DNA from: CALAMD01 sp035301345
GTDB taxonomy: Bacteria > Bacillota > Bacilli > Bacillales > Amphibacillaceae
Assembly (NCBI GenBank): GCA_035301345.1
Contig: DATGUM010000037.1
Location: forward strand, 62,001-126,000
Direction of reading: 5' to 3'
Length of the DNA: 64,000 bases
A program made the position numbers and the translations under genes. A model generated the notes under the pieces. The model was not told the origin of the DNA, searched no databases, and worked only from the letters and a program-made list of their open reading frames with translations. This document shows positions 26,586 to 35,600 of this stretch, in pieces (within the stretch, counting starts at the first letter, position 1; every line of letters starts with the position of its first letter).

Positions 26586-27209
26586 TTATGTCACCTTCCC
26601 CATTAGGTATACTACTGTAAATACAAACACCCAAATAACATCAATGAAGTGCCAGTATAAACTGAATGTGTTGAATTTAGGTGCATTATATAAGTTGAGT
26701 CCACGCTTTGCGTTTCTTACCATCAACGTTATTAACCAACAAATACCGAATGTAACGTGTCCTCCGTGGAAACCTACAATCGCATAAAATGCTGATCCAA
26801 ATGCTGATGAACGGAAAGTAAAGCCGTAATCAGTAATATAATGTGCGAATTCATAAACCTCACAAATTAGGAACCCTACTCCTAGTAATCCAGTAATTCC
26901 TAACCATAATTGCATTTTCTTAAAATCATGATTTCTCATATGATACATAGCATAAACACTCGTTAAAGAACTCGTTAATAACATCATCGTCATTAAGAAA
27001 ACAAGTTCTAAACCGAACAGTTCATCTGATGATGGTCCGCCTGCTGTAGAATTTTTTAGTGCTAAATACGTACCAAATAATGCAGCAAAGAGAACTGTTT
27101 CACCACCTAAGAAAAACCATAACCCCATAAATTTGTTCTGACCCTCGAGAGTCGCCTTCTCAGGTTCGCTAGGCAACTCTTCAGGGAATAAGGCAGGATC
27201 ATAACTCAT
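26586..27209 (-). CDS. ctaE: Cytochrome c oxidase subunit III
   Basis: Subunit III is a non-catalytic polytopic subunit of heme-copper oxidases. The 207-residue product shows the five-helix prokaryotic form: FMGLWFFLGGETVLFAALFGTYLAL, a loop with TAGGPSSDE, LTSSLTSVYAMYHM, FHGGHVTFGICWLI and the C-terminal YWHFIDVIWVFVFTVVYLMG block, all characteristic. It starts immediately after the ctaD stop, with its ribosome site inside ctaD. Confidence 0.95.
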   Translation of the reverse strand: MSYDPALFPEELPSEPEKATLEGQNKFMGLWFFLGGETVLFAALFGTYLALKNSTAGGPSSDELFGLELVFLMTMMLLTSSLTSVYAMYHMRNHDFKKMQLWLGITGLLGVGFLICEVYEFAHYITDYGFTFRSSAFGSAFYAIVGFHGGHVTFGICWLITLMVRNAKRGLNLYNAPKFNTFSLYWHFIDVIWVFVFTVVYLMGKVT

Positions 27210-29075
27210 TTATTCTGCCTCCTTTTTTAACGCTTCTTCAAGCTCTTCTTTTGGAATATAGTAACCGTGGTCGTCTTTCACTGAACGGACAATCATACAT
27301 CCGATAGAGAACGCCATACCACCATATAATGCGATATACCATAACGAATTATCTACTTGATAAATAAATCCAAGTCCTGCAATAAAGAATCCTAATCCCA
27401 TTAAGAATGGTAAGAATGAACTGTTAGGCATGTGAACATCATCTAGTGGTTCACCTGGTGCCATCTTGTCTCTACCTTCCATTTTTTCAATCCATAATGG
27501 ATCTAATCCACGAACTAATGGTAACTGCTCGAAGTTATAGTATGGAGGTGGTGAAGATACTGCCCACTCTAACGTACGACCATCCCAAGGGTCTGCAGAA
27601 GCAACTTCTCCTTTGAAAGCTGTATAAACAACATTATATAAGAACACAATTGTTCCAGCCGTCATAAAGAATGCTCCAACTGTACTAATTAAGTTTCCTA
27701 AGTCAAGTCCTTGGTCTTCTAAGAATACCCAGTAACGACGTGGCATTCCCATTAAACCTAGGAAATGTTGAATAAAGAACGTTAAGTGGAATCCGATAAA
27801 GAATAACCAGAATGTAATCTTACCTAACGATTCATTTAAAATACGTCCAAACATTTTTGGCCACCAGTAGTGTAATCCACTAAAGATACCAAATACTGTA
27901 CCACCGACAATAACGTAGTGGAAGTGAGCAATAACGAAGTACGTATCATGGAACTGATAGTCAGCAACTGATGAACCTAACATAACACCTGTCATTCCAC
28001 CAATAGTGAATGTTGGGATAAATCCTAAAGCCCATAACATTGCTGAGTTAATCGTTACTTGACCGCCCCACATCGTTGCAAGCCAGTTAAAGATCTTAAT
28101 ACCTGTAGGAACAGCAATCGCCATCGTACCAACTGCGAAAATAGAGTTAGCAACTGGCCCTAATCCTACTGTAAACATGTGGTGAGCCCACACCATAAAC
28201 CCTAAGAATGCAATAAGCATTGTAGCGAAAACCATCGCCGTATAACCGAAAAGACGTTTTCTTGAGAATGTAGCAAATACATCACTAAATAAACCGAATA
28301 ACGGCAAGATTAAAATGTAAACTTCCGGGTGACCAAAAATCCAGAATAAGTGCTGGTAAATAATTGTGTTACCACCTAAAGCTACATCAAAGAATGCTGT
28401 ATCAAACATACGATCAAACATTAATAAGAATAAGTTAATCGTTAATGCTGGGAATGCGAATAAAATTAAAATACTCGTAATAAATGTTGCCCATGAGAAT
28501 AATGGCATACGCATATACGTCATACCAGGAGCTCTCATGTTAACAATTGTGGCAATAAAGTTAATTCCACCCATTAACGTTCCTGCCCCTGCAATTTGCA
28601 GACCAGCAATATAGAAGTCAACACCATGTCCTGGTGTATTTACTGCTAAAGATGCATATGAAGTCCATCCTGCATCTGGCGCTCCACCTAAGAACCAACT
28701 TAAGTTAAGTAAAATACCTCCGAACATGAATAACCAAAAGCCTAATGCGTTTAAGAATGGGAAAGATACGTCACGTGCACCAATTTGAAGTGGCATAGCA
28801 GCGTTCATTAACCCAAGTAATAAAGGCATCCCGGCTAAAAATATCATTGTCGTACCATGCATCGTAATCATTTCATTATATAAGCCTGCACTAATAAAGT
28901 CGTTTTCAGGCGTGATTAACTGAATACGAATTATTACAGCTTCTAATCCACCTAATAGGAAGAAGATTCCTCCACCTAAAAGATATAAAATACCAATTTT
29001 TTTGTGATCTACTGTTGTTAAAAAGTCCCACAACACGGCTCCAAAGCCTCGTTTTTCAGTAGCTGATAAACTCAC
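27210..29075 (-). CDS. ctaD: Cytochrome c oxidase subunit I
   Basis: Subunit I holds heme a and the heme a3-CuB oxygen-reduction site. The 621-residue protein has more than twelve hydrophobic segments. Visible key residues include the early heme a ligand region NEMITMHGTTMIFL, the CuB and crosslinked His-Tyr motif WIFGHPEVYILILP, the CuB pair in FMVWAHHMFTVG, and the heme ligands in FVIAHFHYVIVGG. K-channel and D-channel neighbourhoods look normal for a type A oxidase. It follows ctaC by about 60 bases and is directly abutted by ctaE. Confidence 0.98.
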   Translation of the reverse strand: MSLSATEKRGFGAVLWDFLTTVDHKKIGILYLLGGGIFFLLGGLEAVIIRIQLITPENDFISAGLYNEMITMHGTTMIFLAGMPLLLGLMNAAMPLQIGARDVSFPFLNALGFWLFMFGGILLNLSWFLGGAPDAGWTSYASLAVNTPGHGVDFYIAGLQIAGAGTLMGGINFIATIVNMRAPGMTYMRMPLFSWATFITSILILFAFPALTINLFLLMFDRMFDTAFFDVALGGNTIIYQHLFWIFGHPEVYILILPLFGLFSDVFATFSRKRLFGYTAMVFATMLIAFLGFMVWAHHMFTVGLGPVANSIFAVGTMAIAVPTGIKIFNWLATMWGGQVTINSAMLWALGFIPTFTIGGMTGVMLGSSVADYQFHDTYFVIAHFHYVIVGGTVFGIFSGLHYWWPKMFGRILNESLGKITFWLFFIGFHLTFFIQHFLGLMGMPRRYWVFLEDQGLDLGNLISTVGAFFMTAGTIVFLYNVVYTAFKGEVASADPWDGRTLEWAVSSPPPYYNFEQLPLVRGLDPLWIEKMEGRDKMAPGEPLDDVHMPNSSFLPFLMGLGFFIAGLGFIYQVDNSLWYIALYGGMAFSIGCMIVRSVKDDHGYYIPKEELEEALKKEAE

Positions 29076-29133
29076 AAATGATACCTCCCTTATCTTGATA
29101 AAAGTAATATTTCAAACGATAACGTAAAGGCTA

Positions 29134-30204
29134 TTACTGATTTCCGACAGTGTCTACAGAAACACTAGACGGCTGTAACTGTAACAAGTATTCTGCAATT
29201 TTATCTGCTTCATCTTCAGATAACTCTGGATACATGCCAGTCATCTTGTTTCCTGGTTTGATTTCTTCAGGATCTAATAACCAATCAATTAAGTTTTCTT
29301 TTGTTGGAAGTAGAACTCCCGCAAATCTTGAACGATCTCCGAAGCTCGTTAAGTCCGGACCAATTGGTACTTGGTCAGCTACGTAATCTTCTGAATCAAT
29401 CGCATGACAGCTCATACAATTGTTTGCTTCAAATAATTCTTTACCTTCTTGTGCTACTGCACTTTCAGGCTCTTCGTCTGCTGTTACAGACTTCATATCG
29501 TCAACCCACTGTTCGTAATCTTCTTCACTTACTACAACTACTTTAAAGTCCATGAGTGAGTGAGAAGGTCCACAAAGCTCAGCACATTTTCCGAAGAATA
29601 CTCCTTCTTCATATGCTTCTAAGAACATTGTGTTTACGTTCTCAGGGTTAGCATCCAATTTCCCAGAAATACTCGGCACCCAGAATGAGTGGAGAACGTC
29701 TGATGCTTTTAAATGTACATACACTTTAGTATCTACTGGAATATACATGTCTTGACTCGTATGAAGCTCTTCAGTTTCATACTCGAAATGCCACCAGTAC
29801 TGGCTACCTGTAACATTAATATTAATATGATCAGGCGCATCTGAAGCATCTGCTAAATCGAAAGTTGCAATAACTGTTGGAACAGCCATAATTACAACTA
29901 AAATAATTGGGATGATCGTCCAAACTGTTTCAAGTGTCTTACTTCCTTCTACTTGAACAGGTATGATATCGTCGTCACCCTTCTTCTTACGGTACTTAAC
30001 AATTACAAATATAAACACAATAATTACTGCTAAAAATACGAATGTCATAACAATAGTTGTTAATAGTATTAAAAACATGGAAGAATCTGCACCGTATCCC
30101 TTTGGTACGAGAGCTGTTAAATTCTCTCTTCCACATCCTGACATTAGTAATGCAAGTGAGCCTAATAAAAATACAGCTCTAAACTTACTAAACCAGCTTT
30201 TCAT
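29134..30204 (-). CDS. ctaC: Cytochrome caa3 oxidase subunit II with fused cytochrome c domain
   Basis: Subunit II takes electrons into the oxidase through CuA. The 356-residue product starts with a lipoprotein signal ending LLMSGCG, followed by two transmembrane helices (about 40-65 and 90-112). In the CuA cupredoxin domain, the ligands H in DVLHSFW, C207, C211 and H215 and M218 of CAELCGPSHSLM are intact. A C-terminal cytochrome c domain has CMSCH at 263-267 and a likely axial Met in NKMTGMYP, which makes this the caa3 type. An acidic linker joins the domains. It heads the ctaCDEF unit. Confidence 0.97.
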   Translation of the reverse strand: MKSWFSKFRAVFLLGSLALLMSGCGRENLTALVPKGYGADSSMFLILLTTIVMTFVFLAVIIVFIFVIVKYRKKKGDDDIIPVQVEGSKTLETVWTIIPIILVVIMAVPTVIATFDLADASDAPDHININVTGSQYWWHFEYETEELHTSQDMYIPVDTKVYVHLKASDVLHSFWVPSISGKLDANPENVNTMFLEAYEEGVFFGKCAELCGPSHSLMDFKVVVVSEEDYEQWVDDMKSVTADEEPESAVAQEGKELFEANNCMSCHAIDSEDYVADQVPIGPDLTSFGDRSRFAGVLLPTKENLIDWLLDPEEIKPGNKMTGMYPELSEDEADKIAEYLLQLQPSSVSVDTVGNQ

Positions 30205-30826
30205 GTATGCATACCTCTCTTTCTCTTGGTTTGTTCCTTATATCTATTAAATGCTTTACGTAAGGACTACTTTAATTATAGTACATCAATTTTGCCAAAG
30301 CTAATCATAAACCTATTAAATAGAATGATTTGGTTAATTTATTGTTTGATAATATAGCTGAATATGTAGTTAGTTGCTGAATAAAAATACTTCTGTTTGT
30401 AGACATCAAAACGTACATATAGCGTATTACTTCTCAATTCATACACTACATTTCAATCATGAAATAATGATAATTACTCGTTTTAGGGCTCCCCCTTTCA
30501 TATGTTTTAATGAACATCTTACCATATTAACTTCAGCTTAAAATGATAATATTAAATCATCACATTAAATTTCTTGGCAAAACTCTCTTACACTATATTT
30601 AGCAAATAATATTAAACATTGCAAGGCTTTTCCCTTTAAACACAGTGAAAACGATTTAATTCTTACAAACATATAACAACTTTATGACTTTTTGTTTTTC
30701 CAACGTATTTTTATTGCTTTATGGTATGAAATAACATTACAATTATTATATCGTCTAAACAGTAAACAAACAATCACTAAATTTAGTTTAAGACATACTT
30801 TATCAACAGAAGTGAGGAAAAAATGA
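30205..30826. other. Divergent ctaC/ctaA intergenic region, no gene seen
   Basis: These 622 AT-rich bases separate the divergent ctaC and ctaA genes and hold no credible coding frame on either strand. In B. subtilis the heme O synthase gene ctaB lies here, before ctaC; it is missing. A weak cre-like sequence (GTGAAAACGATTTAA, 30645-30659) deviates from the CcpA consensus at two places. Divergent promoters must lie here, but none is clear enough to mark. Confidence 0.6.
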
Positions 30827-31783
30827 ATGATTAGAACTTTAAAATCTCTCTCAGTCGTTTCTACTATAGGAATGCTATTTATTTTAATCGGCGGTGCTCT
30901 CGTTACTAAGACAGATTCAGGAGCTGGGTGTGGGGATAGTTGGCCACTTTGTCACGGACAAATTTTGCCGACAAATATTACACCAGAATTAGTCATTGAG
31001 CTTAGTCACCGACTCGTTTCAACTGTTATCGGAGTAACTGTATTACTACTAGGGGTACTTGCTTGGCGATATATTGGTCATATTCGAGAAGCTAAATTTT
31101 TATCCTTTCTTTCTATCTTCTTCTTAGTATTACAAGGATTAATAGGAGCAGCAGCAGTTAAATGGGGACAGTCTGACTTTGTTCTAGCAGCACACTTCGG
31201 TATTTCACTAATTTCTTTTGCTGCAGTTTTCTTATTAACGTTACTCATTTTTGAAGTCGATCAAAAGTTTGATACGAATGAATTGTACATTAAGAAGAAC
31301 CACCGGATTGAATTATATTTATTAACAATATACACAATAATTGTCGTTTATACAGGAGCATTAGTAAGACATATAAATGCGAATCTAGTCTGTAAAGATT
31401 GGCCGTTTTGTAATAATGCAGCTCCTTTCGCTTTTTCAGATTACTCTTTCGTCCAATGGGTACAAATGGGTCATCGATTAAGCGCAGCGATTCTGTTTAT
31501 ATGGACCGCACTCTTTTTCTTTAAAATTATTAAACATTATCGAGCAAACAAAGTAATGGTATGGGGATGGGCGATTACATTCATACTCATTACATTACAA
31601 GTGCTATTCGGTGCGTTAATCATATTCTCATTACTTAACTTAGGAATTGCTTTACTACACGCTTTATTCATTACGTGCTACTTTGGAATGCTTAGCTATT
31701 TCTTATTACTCAGTTCACGAAGTGCAAAAAAAGAAACGTCAGATCTTTCTTTAACGAGTACAGCTATTCATTTACAAAAGTAA
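30827..31783 (+). CDS. ctaA: Heme A synthase
   Basis: CtaA oxidises the methyl group of heme O to the formyl group of heme A, the cofactor of the neighbouring caa3 oxidase. The 318-residue protein has eight transmembrane segments in two four-helix halves. The conserved His residues sit in ELSHRLVS, AAHFGIS, MGHRLSA and LLHALFI. The extracellular cysteine pairs are in GAGCGDSWPLCHG and NLVCKDWPFCNN. It is transcribed away from ctaC. The start is ATG 30827, after GTGAGG; another ATG four bases earlier opens only a tiny frame. A terminator follows directly. Confidence 0.96.
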   Translation: MIRTLKSLSVVSTIGMLFILIGGALVTKTDSGAGCGDSWPLCHGQILPTNITPELVIELSHRLVSTVIGVTVLLLGVLAWRYIGHIREAKFLSFLSIFFLVLQGLIGAAAVKWGQSDFVLAAHFGISLISFAAVFLLTLLIFEVDQKFDTNELYIKKNHRIELYLLTIYTIIVVYTGALVRHINANLVCKDWPFCNNAAPFAFSDYSFVQWVQMGHRLSAAILFIWTALFFFKIIKHYRANKVMVWGWAITFILITLQVLFGALIIFSLLNLGIALLHALFITCYFGMLSYFLLLSSRSAKKETSDLSLTSTAIHLQK

Positions 31784-31789
31784 TATGTG

Positions 31790-31827
31790 GCGTGACACGA
31801 TTATATACAGTGTCACGCAATTTTTTT
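31790..31827 (+). terminator. Terminator after ctaA
   Basis: Perfect 9-bp arms GCGTGACAC and GTGTCACGC are followed by AA and seven T residues. It isolates ctaA from the next two small genes. Confidence 0.92.
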
Positions 31828-31932
31828 ATCCATTTATGAAACCGCTTTATTGATTCATGCACGAGTGATTGTTAAAATAAAATTAAGCCTTTTATTTTAT
31901 ATTGAATATGCCATATTAAGGAGGGACGCTAC

Positions 31933-32223
31933 ATGTTGCAGTTAACAGACACTGCTTTAAAGAAAGTTACACGAGATTTTGAAAAAGAACCAGAAATGCC
32001 ATTTGCTCGTATTTTTGTTAGTCCTGGATGATGCTCTTCAGCACTAGTAAGAGTGACTCTGGATGAGATCACTAAAGAGGATGACGTTGTCGTTGAAGCT
32101 GATGGATTTAAGTTTCTAATAAATAAAAACCAACAATCACTTTTCGAAGATAATGCTTTAGATTTCCTTGAAAGTTACTTCGGTATGGGTGACTTTTTAT
32201 TAAAGCCACTAAACAATGAATGA
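31933..32223 (+). CDS. HesB-like protein 1, putative selenoprotein (in-frame TGA at codon 33)
   Basis: Reading the TGA at 32029-32031 as selenocysteine gives one continuous 96-residue protein from ATG 31933 (perfect AAGGAGG at 31918-31924) to the TGA at 32221. The translation has the A-type Fe-S (HesB/IscA) fold pattern. ARIFVSPG-U-CSS places Sec at the family's first conserved Cys, followed by VTLDE, a DGFKFLI strand and the C-terminal GMGDFLL block (GxGF-like). The usual C-terminal CxC is missing. A hairpin at 32052-32073 is positioned like a bacterial SECIS element. HesB-related selenoproteins are an established family (TIGR01911). Likely role: iron-sulfur or thiol/selenol redox chemistry; unproven. 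Alternatives are a pseudogene or a different reading of UGA, both less likely because the homologous next gene shares the feature. Confidence 0.85.
32052..32073 (+). promoter_or_regulatory. SECIS-like hairpin in hesB-like gene 1
   Basis: AGTGACTC (32052-32059) pairs with GAG and TCACT (32065-32073) around loop TGGAT, with one bulged A at 32068. The loop starts 28 bases after the in-frame TGA and has G at its second position. Both fit the described bacterial SECIS pattern of a small apical loop with an early G some 16-37 bases after UGA. Confidence 0.7.
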
Positions 32224-32273
32224 ACATTTTTAAGTCTATTTACAATGAAATCTTATATTTGGTGGTGTAGATA

Positions 32274-32552
32274 ATGTTGGAAGTGACAAAAGAAACGATT
32301 GATAAAGTTTATCGAGATTATCATCCAACGAAAGATCAACAGTATGTTCGAGTAATTGTTGGTCCAGGATGAAGTGTTCCTTCTGTATTTTTGGCTCTGG
32401 AAGAGTCATTAAATGATGATGATATCATTGAAGAAGTAGGTCAGATCAATTTTGTTATGCGAAATCATCTGTCACCTATTTTTGAATGGTTCACACTAGA
32501 TTACAAAGATGGATTTATGGGTGCTGGTGATTTTTTACTCATAGAAAAATAA
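32274..32552 (+). CDS. HesB-like protein 2, putative selenoprotein (in-frame TGA at codon 33)
   Basis: From ATG 32274 (GGTGGTG ribosome site) to TAA 32550-32552, the frame is open except for one TGA at 32370-32372, again codon 33. With Sec inserted the product is 92 residues and is a paralogue of the preceding gene. It has YVRVIVGPG-U-SVPS where gene 1 has ARIFVSPG-U-CSS, then LALEE for VTLDE, and GAGDFLL for GMGDFLL. There is no cysteine anywhere in the predicted protein, so the putative Sec would be its only thiol/selenol residue. A hairpin at 32392-32408 follows the TGA. The gap to gene 1 is 50 bases with no terminator, so they are probably one transcript. The gene ends at a bidirectional terminator shared with pyc. 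Confidence 0.83.
32392..32408 (+). promoter_or_regulatory. SECIS-like hairpin in hesB-like gene 2
   Basis: TGGCTC (32392-32397) pairs with GAGTCA (32403-32408), six pairs including one G-U, around loop TGGAA. The loop starts 25 bases after the in-frame TGA. The apex CTC-TGGAA-GAG nearly equals CTC-TGGAT-GAG of the first gene. Part of this similarity is forced by shared Leu-Asp/Glu-Glu codons, but both use the CTG codon for the leucine. Confidence 0.65.
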
Positions 32553-32598
32553 AAATGTGCTCGTTCAATCAATAATGATTGTTCCGAGCACATTTTTT
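32551..32598. terminator. Bidirectional terminator between hesB-like gene 2 and pyc
   Basis: AATGTGCTCG and CGAGCACATT arms enclose a 22-nt loop, with an A run on one side and a T run on the other. It serves both the plus-strand hesB-like pair and the minus-strand pyc. Confidence 0.92.
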
Positions 32599-32609
32599 AT
32601 GCACATTGT

Positions 32610-35600
32610 TTATTCAAATTCGATAAGTAAGTCATTAACAGAAATTGCTCCGCCATCTTTAACGAATATTTCTTTAATAACACCTGAGAATGGAGCTTGT
32701 ACAGTTGTTTCCATCTTCATTGCCTCAGTAATTAACAAGTAATCTCCTTGTTTTACTTTTTCTCCTTTTTCACAGAGTACTTTAACGACAGTTCCTGGCA
32801 TAGTTGCACCAATATGTTTGTCATTATTATTATCTGCTTTAGGAATCGCAATAACATCTGATTCAACGTCTTTGTCCTTAATGACAATTTCACGTGACTG
32901 ACCATTAAGTTCAAAGTATAAGATTCTCGTACCGTCCGAACGTGCACCCGAAATTGACTCAAGCTTAATAATAAGCGTCTTACCTTTTTCAATTTCTACT
33001 TCTTTCGTTTCACCTAGTTTCATTCCGTAAAAGAATGTCGGCGTATCCAGCACTGAAACGTTCCCGAACTCTTCATGGAATGTATTGTAATCAGTAAATA
33101 CTTGTGGGTACAACGTATAAGCGATAACGTCTAATTCTGAAACTTCGCGATCAAAGTCTTTTTCAAGTTTTGCTTTCACTTCTGCAAAATCAATCGGATC
33201 TAAATGCTTACCTGGGCGATCTGTAATCGCTTCTCTTCCTTTTAAAATTACTTTTTGTAATTTCTCTGGGAATCCTTTGTATGGCTGACCGATAAATCCT
33301 TGGGCAAATTCAATAACTGAAGCTGGGAAGTCAATTGTTTCTCCCTTTTCATAAATATCTTCTTCTGTTAAATCGTTTTGTACCATAAATAATGCCATAT
33401 CACCGACAATTTTAGATGAAGGTGTTACTTTTACGATATCACCAAACATGTAGTTTACCGTACGGAACATTTCTTTTACTTCGTCCCAACGTTCTTCTAA
33501 ACCAACAGCTTTTGCTTGTTGTTGTAAGTTACTATATTGTCCACCCGGCATTTCATGGAAGTACACTTCAGAGTGAGGCGCTTTTAAGCCACTCTCAAAG
33601 TCTGTGTAATACTCGCGTACACCTTCCCAATAACCAGATAATTTTTCATAATTTTCAATATCCATGCGTGGTTGCTTACCAGTGCCATCAAGTGCATGGT
33701 AAAGAGCTTGTGCACTCGGCTGTGATGTTGAACCTGACATTGGGCCTGCAGCAACATCTACAACGTCTACACCTGCATCAATCGCGCGAGCATAGAGGTG
33801 AGCACCATTTCCACTCGTATCATGTGTGTGTAAATGAATGGGAATATTAATATCTTCTTTTAACGTACTTACTAATTGGTAAGCAGCCTCTGGCTTAAGT
33901 AGTCCCGCCATGTCTTTAATACCTAAAATGTGAGCACCTGAGTTTTCCAACTCTTTCGCTAAGTTTAAGTAATAGTTTAAATCATATTTCGTTTGGTTAG
34001 GATCTAACACGTTACCTGTATAGCAAATAGCCGCTTCAGCAATCTTATTGTTATCTCTAACTGATTGAATAGCTGGGCGCATTCCTTCTAACCAGTTCAA
34101 ACTATCGAACACTCTGAAGACGTCAATGCCTTTTTCCGCACTTGCTTGAACAAACTCATCGACAACATTGTCCGGATAGTTCTTGTATCCAACAGCATTA
34201 CTCGCACGTAGCAACATTTGGAATAACACATTTGGCATTGCTTCTCTTAATAACTCAAGTCTTTGCCACGGATCTTCATGTAAGAAACGATAAGCAACGT
34301 CAAATGTCGCTCCTCCCCACATCTCGACAGAGAATAGATCTGGTAATAAATGAGCCGTCGGTTCAGCAATTTTTAATAAATCATTCGTACGTACGCGCGT
34401 CGCTAAAATTGATTGATGCGCATCACGGAATGTCGTGTCAGTTAATAAAACGTCTTCTTGTTCTTTTAACCATTTCACAACACCTTCTGGACCTTGCTCA
34501 TCTAAAATTTGCTTCGTACCTCGTAATTTTTCAGATTTTTCTTCAAATCCTGGAATCGCTGGCTCTAAAAACGCCGGTTTCGTTCTCTTCGTTAAACCTT
34601 CAAACCCATTAACCGTAGTTTCCCCAATGTACGTTAATAACTTAGTCGCACGGTCAAGTTGTTTAGGGAAATCAAAGAGCTCTGGTGATTCATCGATAAA
34701 TTTCGTACTGTATTCCCCTGTTAAAAAGTCAGGGTGGCTAACGACATTCATAACGAATGGAATGTTCGTCTTAATTCCTCTTATTCTAAACTCTTTTAAG
34801 TTTCTAACCATTTTCTGAGCCGCTTGTTCAAACGTTAATGCCCATGTTGATACTTTTACTAATAACGAGTCATAGTGTGGTGAAATGATAGATCCTTGAT
34901 AACCGTTTCCAGCGTCAAGCCTAACACCAAATCCACCACCCGAACGATATACCATAATTCTACCTGTATCAGGCATAAAGTCGTTTGCTGGGTCTTCTGT
35001 CGTTACACGTGATTGAATCGCATAACCATTCACTTTAATATCTTCTTGCTTCGGTACACCAACATATGAATCAAACATGTCGCGACCTTCAGCAATTTTA
35101 ATTTGTGAATGAACAATATCAATACCTGTGACCATTTCAGTAATTGTGTGCTCTACTTGTACTCTAGGGTTTACTTCAATAAAGTAAAAGCCTTCATCTG
35201 TTAGTAAGAATTCAACAGTTCCTGCGTTAACGTATCCTACTTCTTTCATTAACTGAACAGCTGCTTCACACATTTCTAGCCTTTTCTCTTCTGATACAGC
35301 TACACTCGGAGCAATTTCAACTACTTTTTGATGGCGTCGTTGTACTGAACAATCTCGATCATATAAATGAACAACATTTCCGTTGTGATCTCCTAAGATT
35401 TGGATTTCAATATGTTTAGGATTTTGAATAAGCTTCTCTACGTATACTTCATCGTCACCAAAAGCTGCTTTTGCTTCCGACTTACAACGATCGTAAGCTT
35501 CTTCTACATCTTCTGACTTTTCAACAATTCTCATTCCACGTCCTCCACCACCGAGAGACGCTTTCACGATAATAGGGTATCCGTGCTCTTCACCGAATTG

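Noticed and set aside
30645..30659. cre-like CcpA site GTGAAAACGATTTAA before ctaA
   Set aside because: It differs from the consensus at two positions, including a key C, and such matches occur by chance in AT-rich DNA.
31933..32552. Reading the two TGA-broken frames as pseudogenes
   Set aside because: Both breaks fall at the same codon and at the conserved Cys, coding potential continues to normal family ends, ribosome sites are strong and there are no other stops or frameshifts. Selenocysteine is the simpler explanation, pending proof of Sec machinery.
34142..34818. Overlapping plus-strand frames inside pyc
   Set aside because: They lie opposite an unambiguous pyruvate carboxylase and lack ribosome sites.
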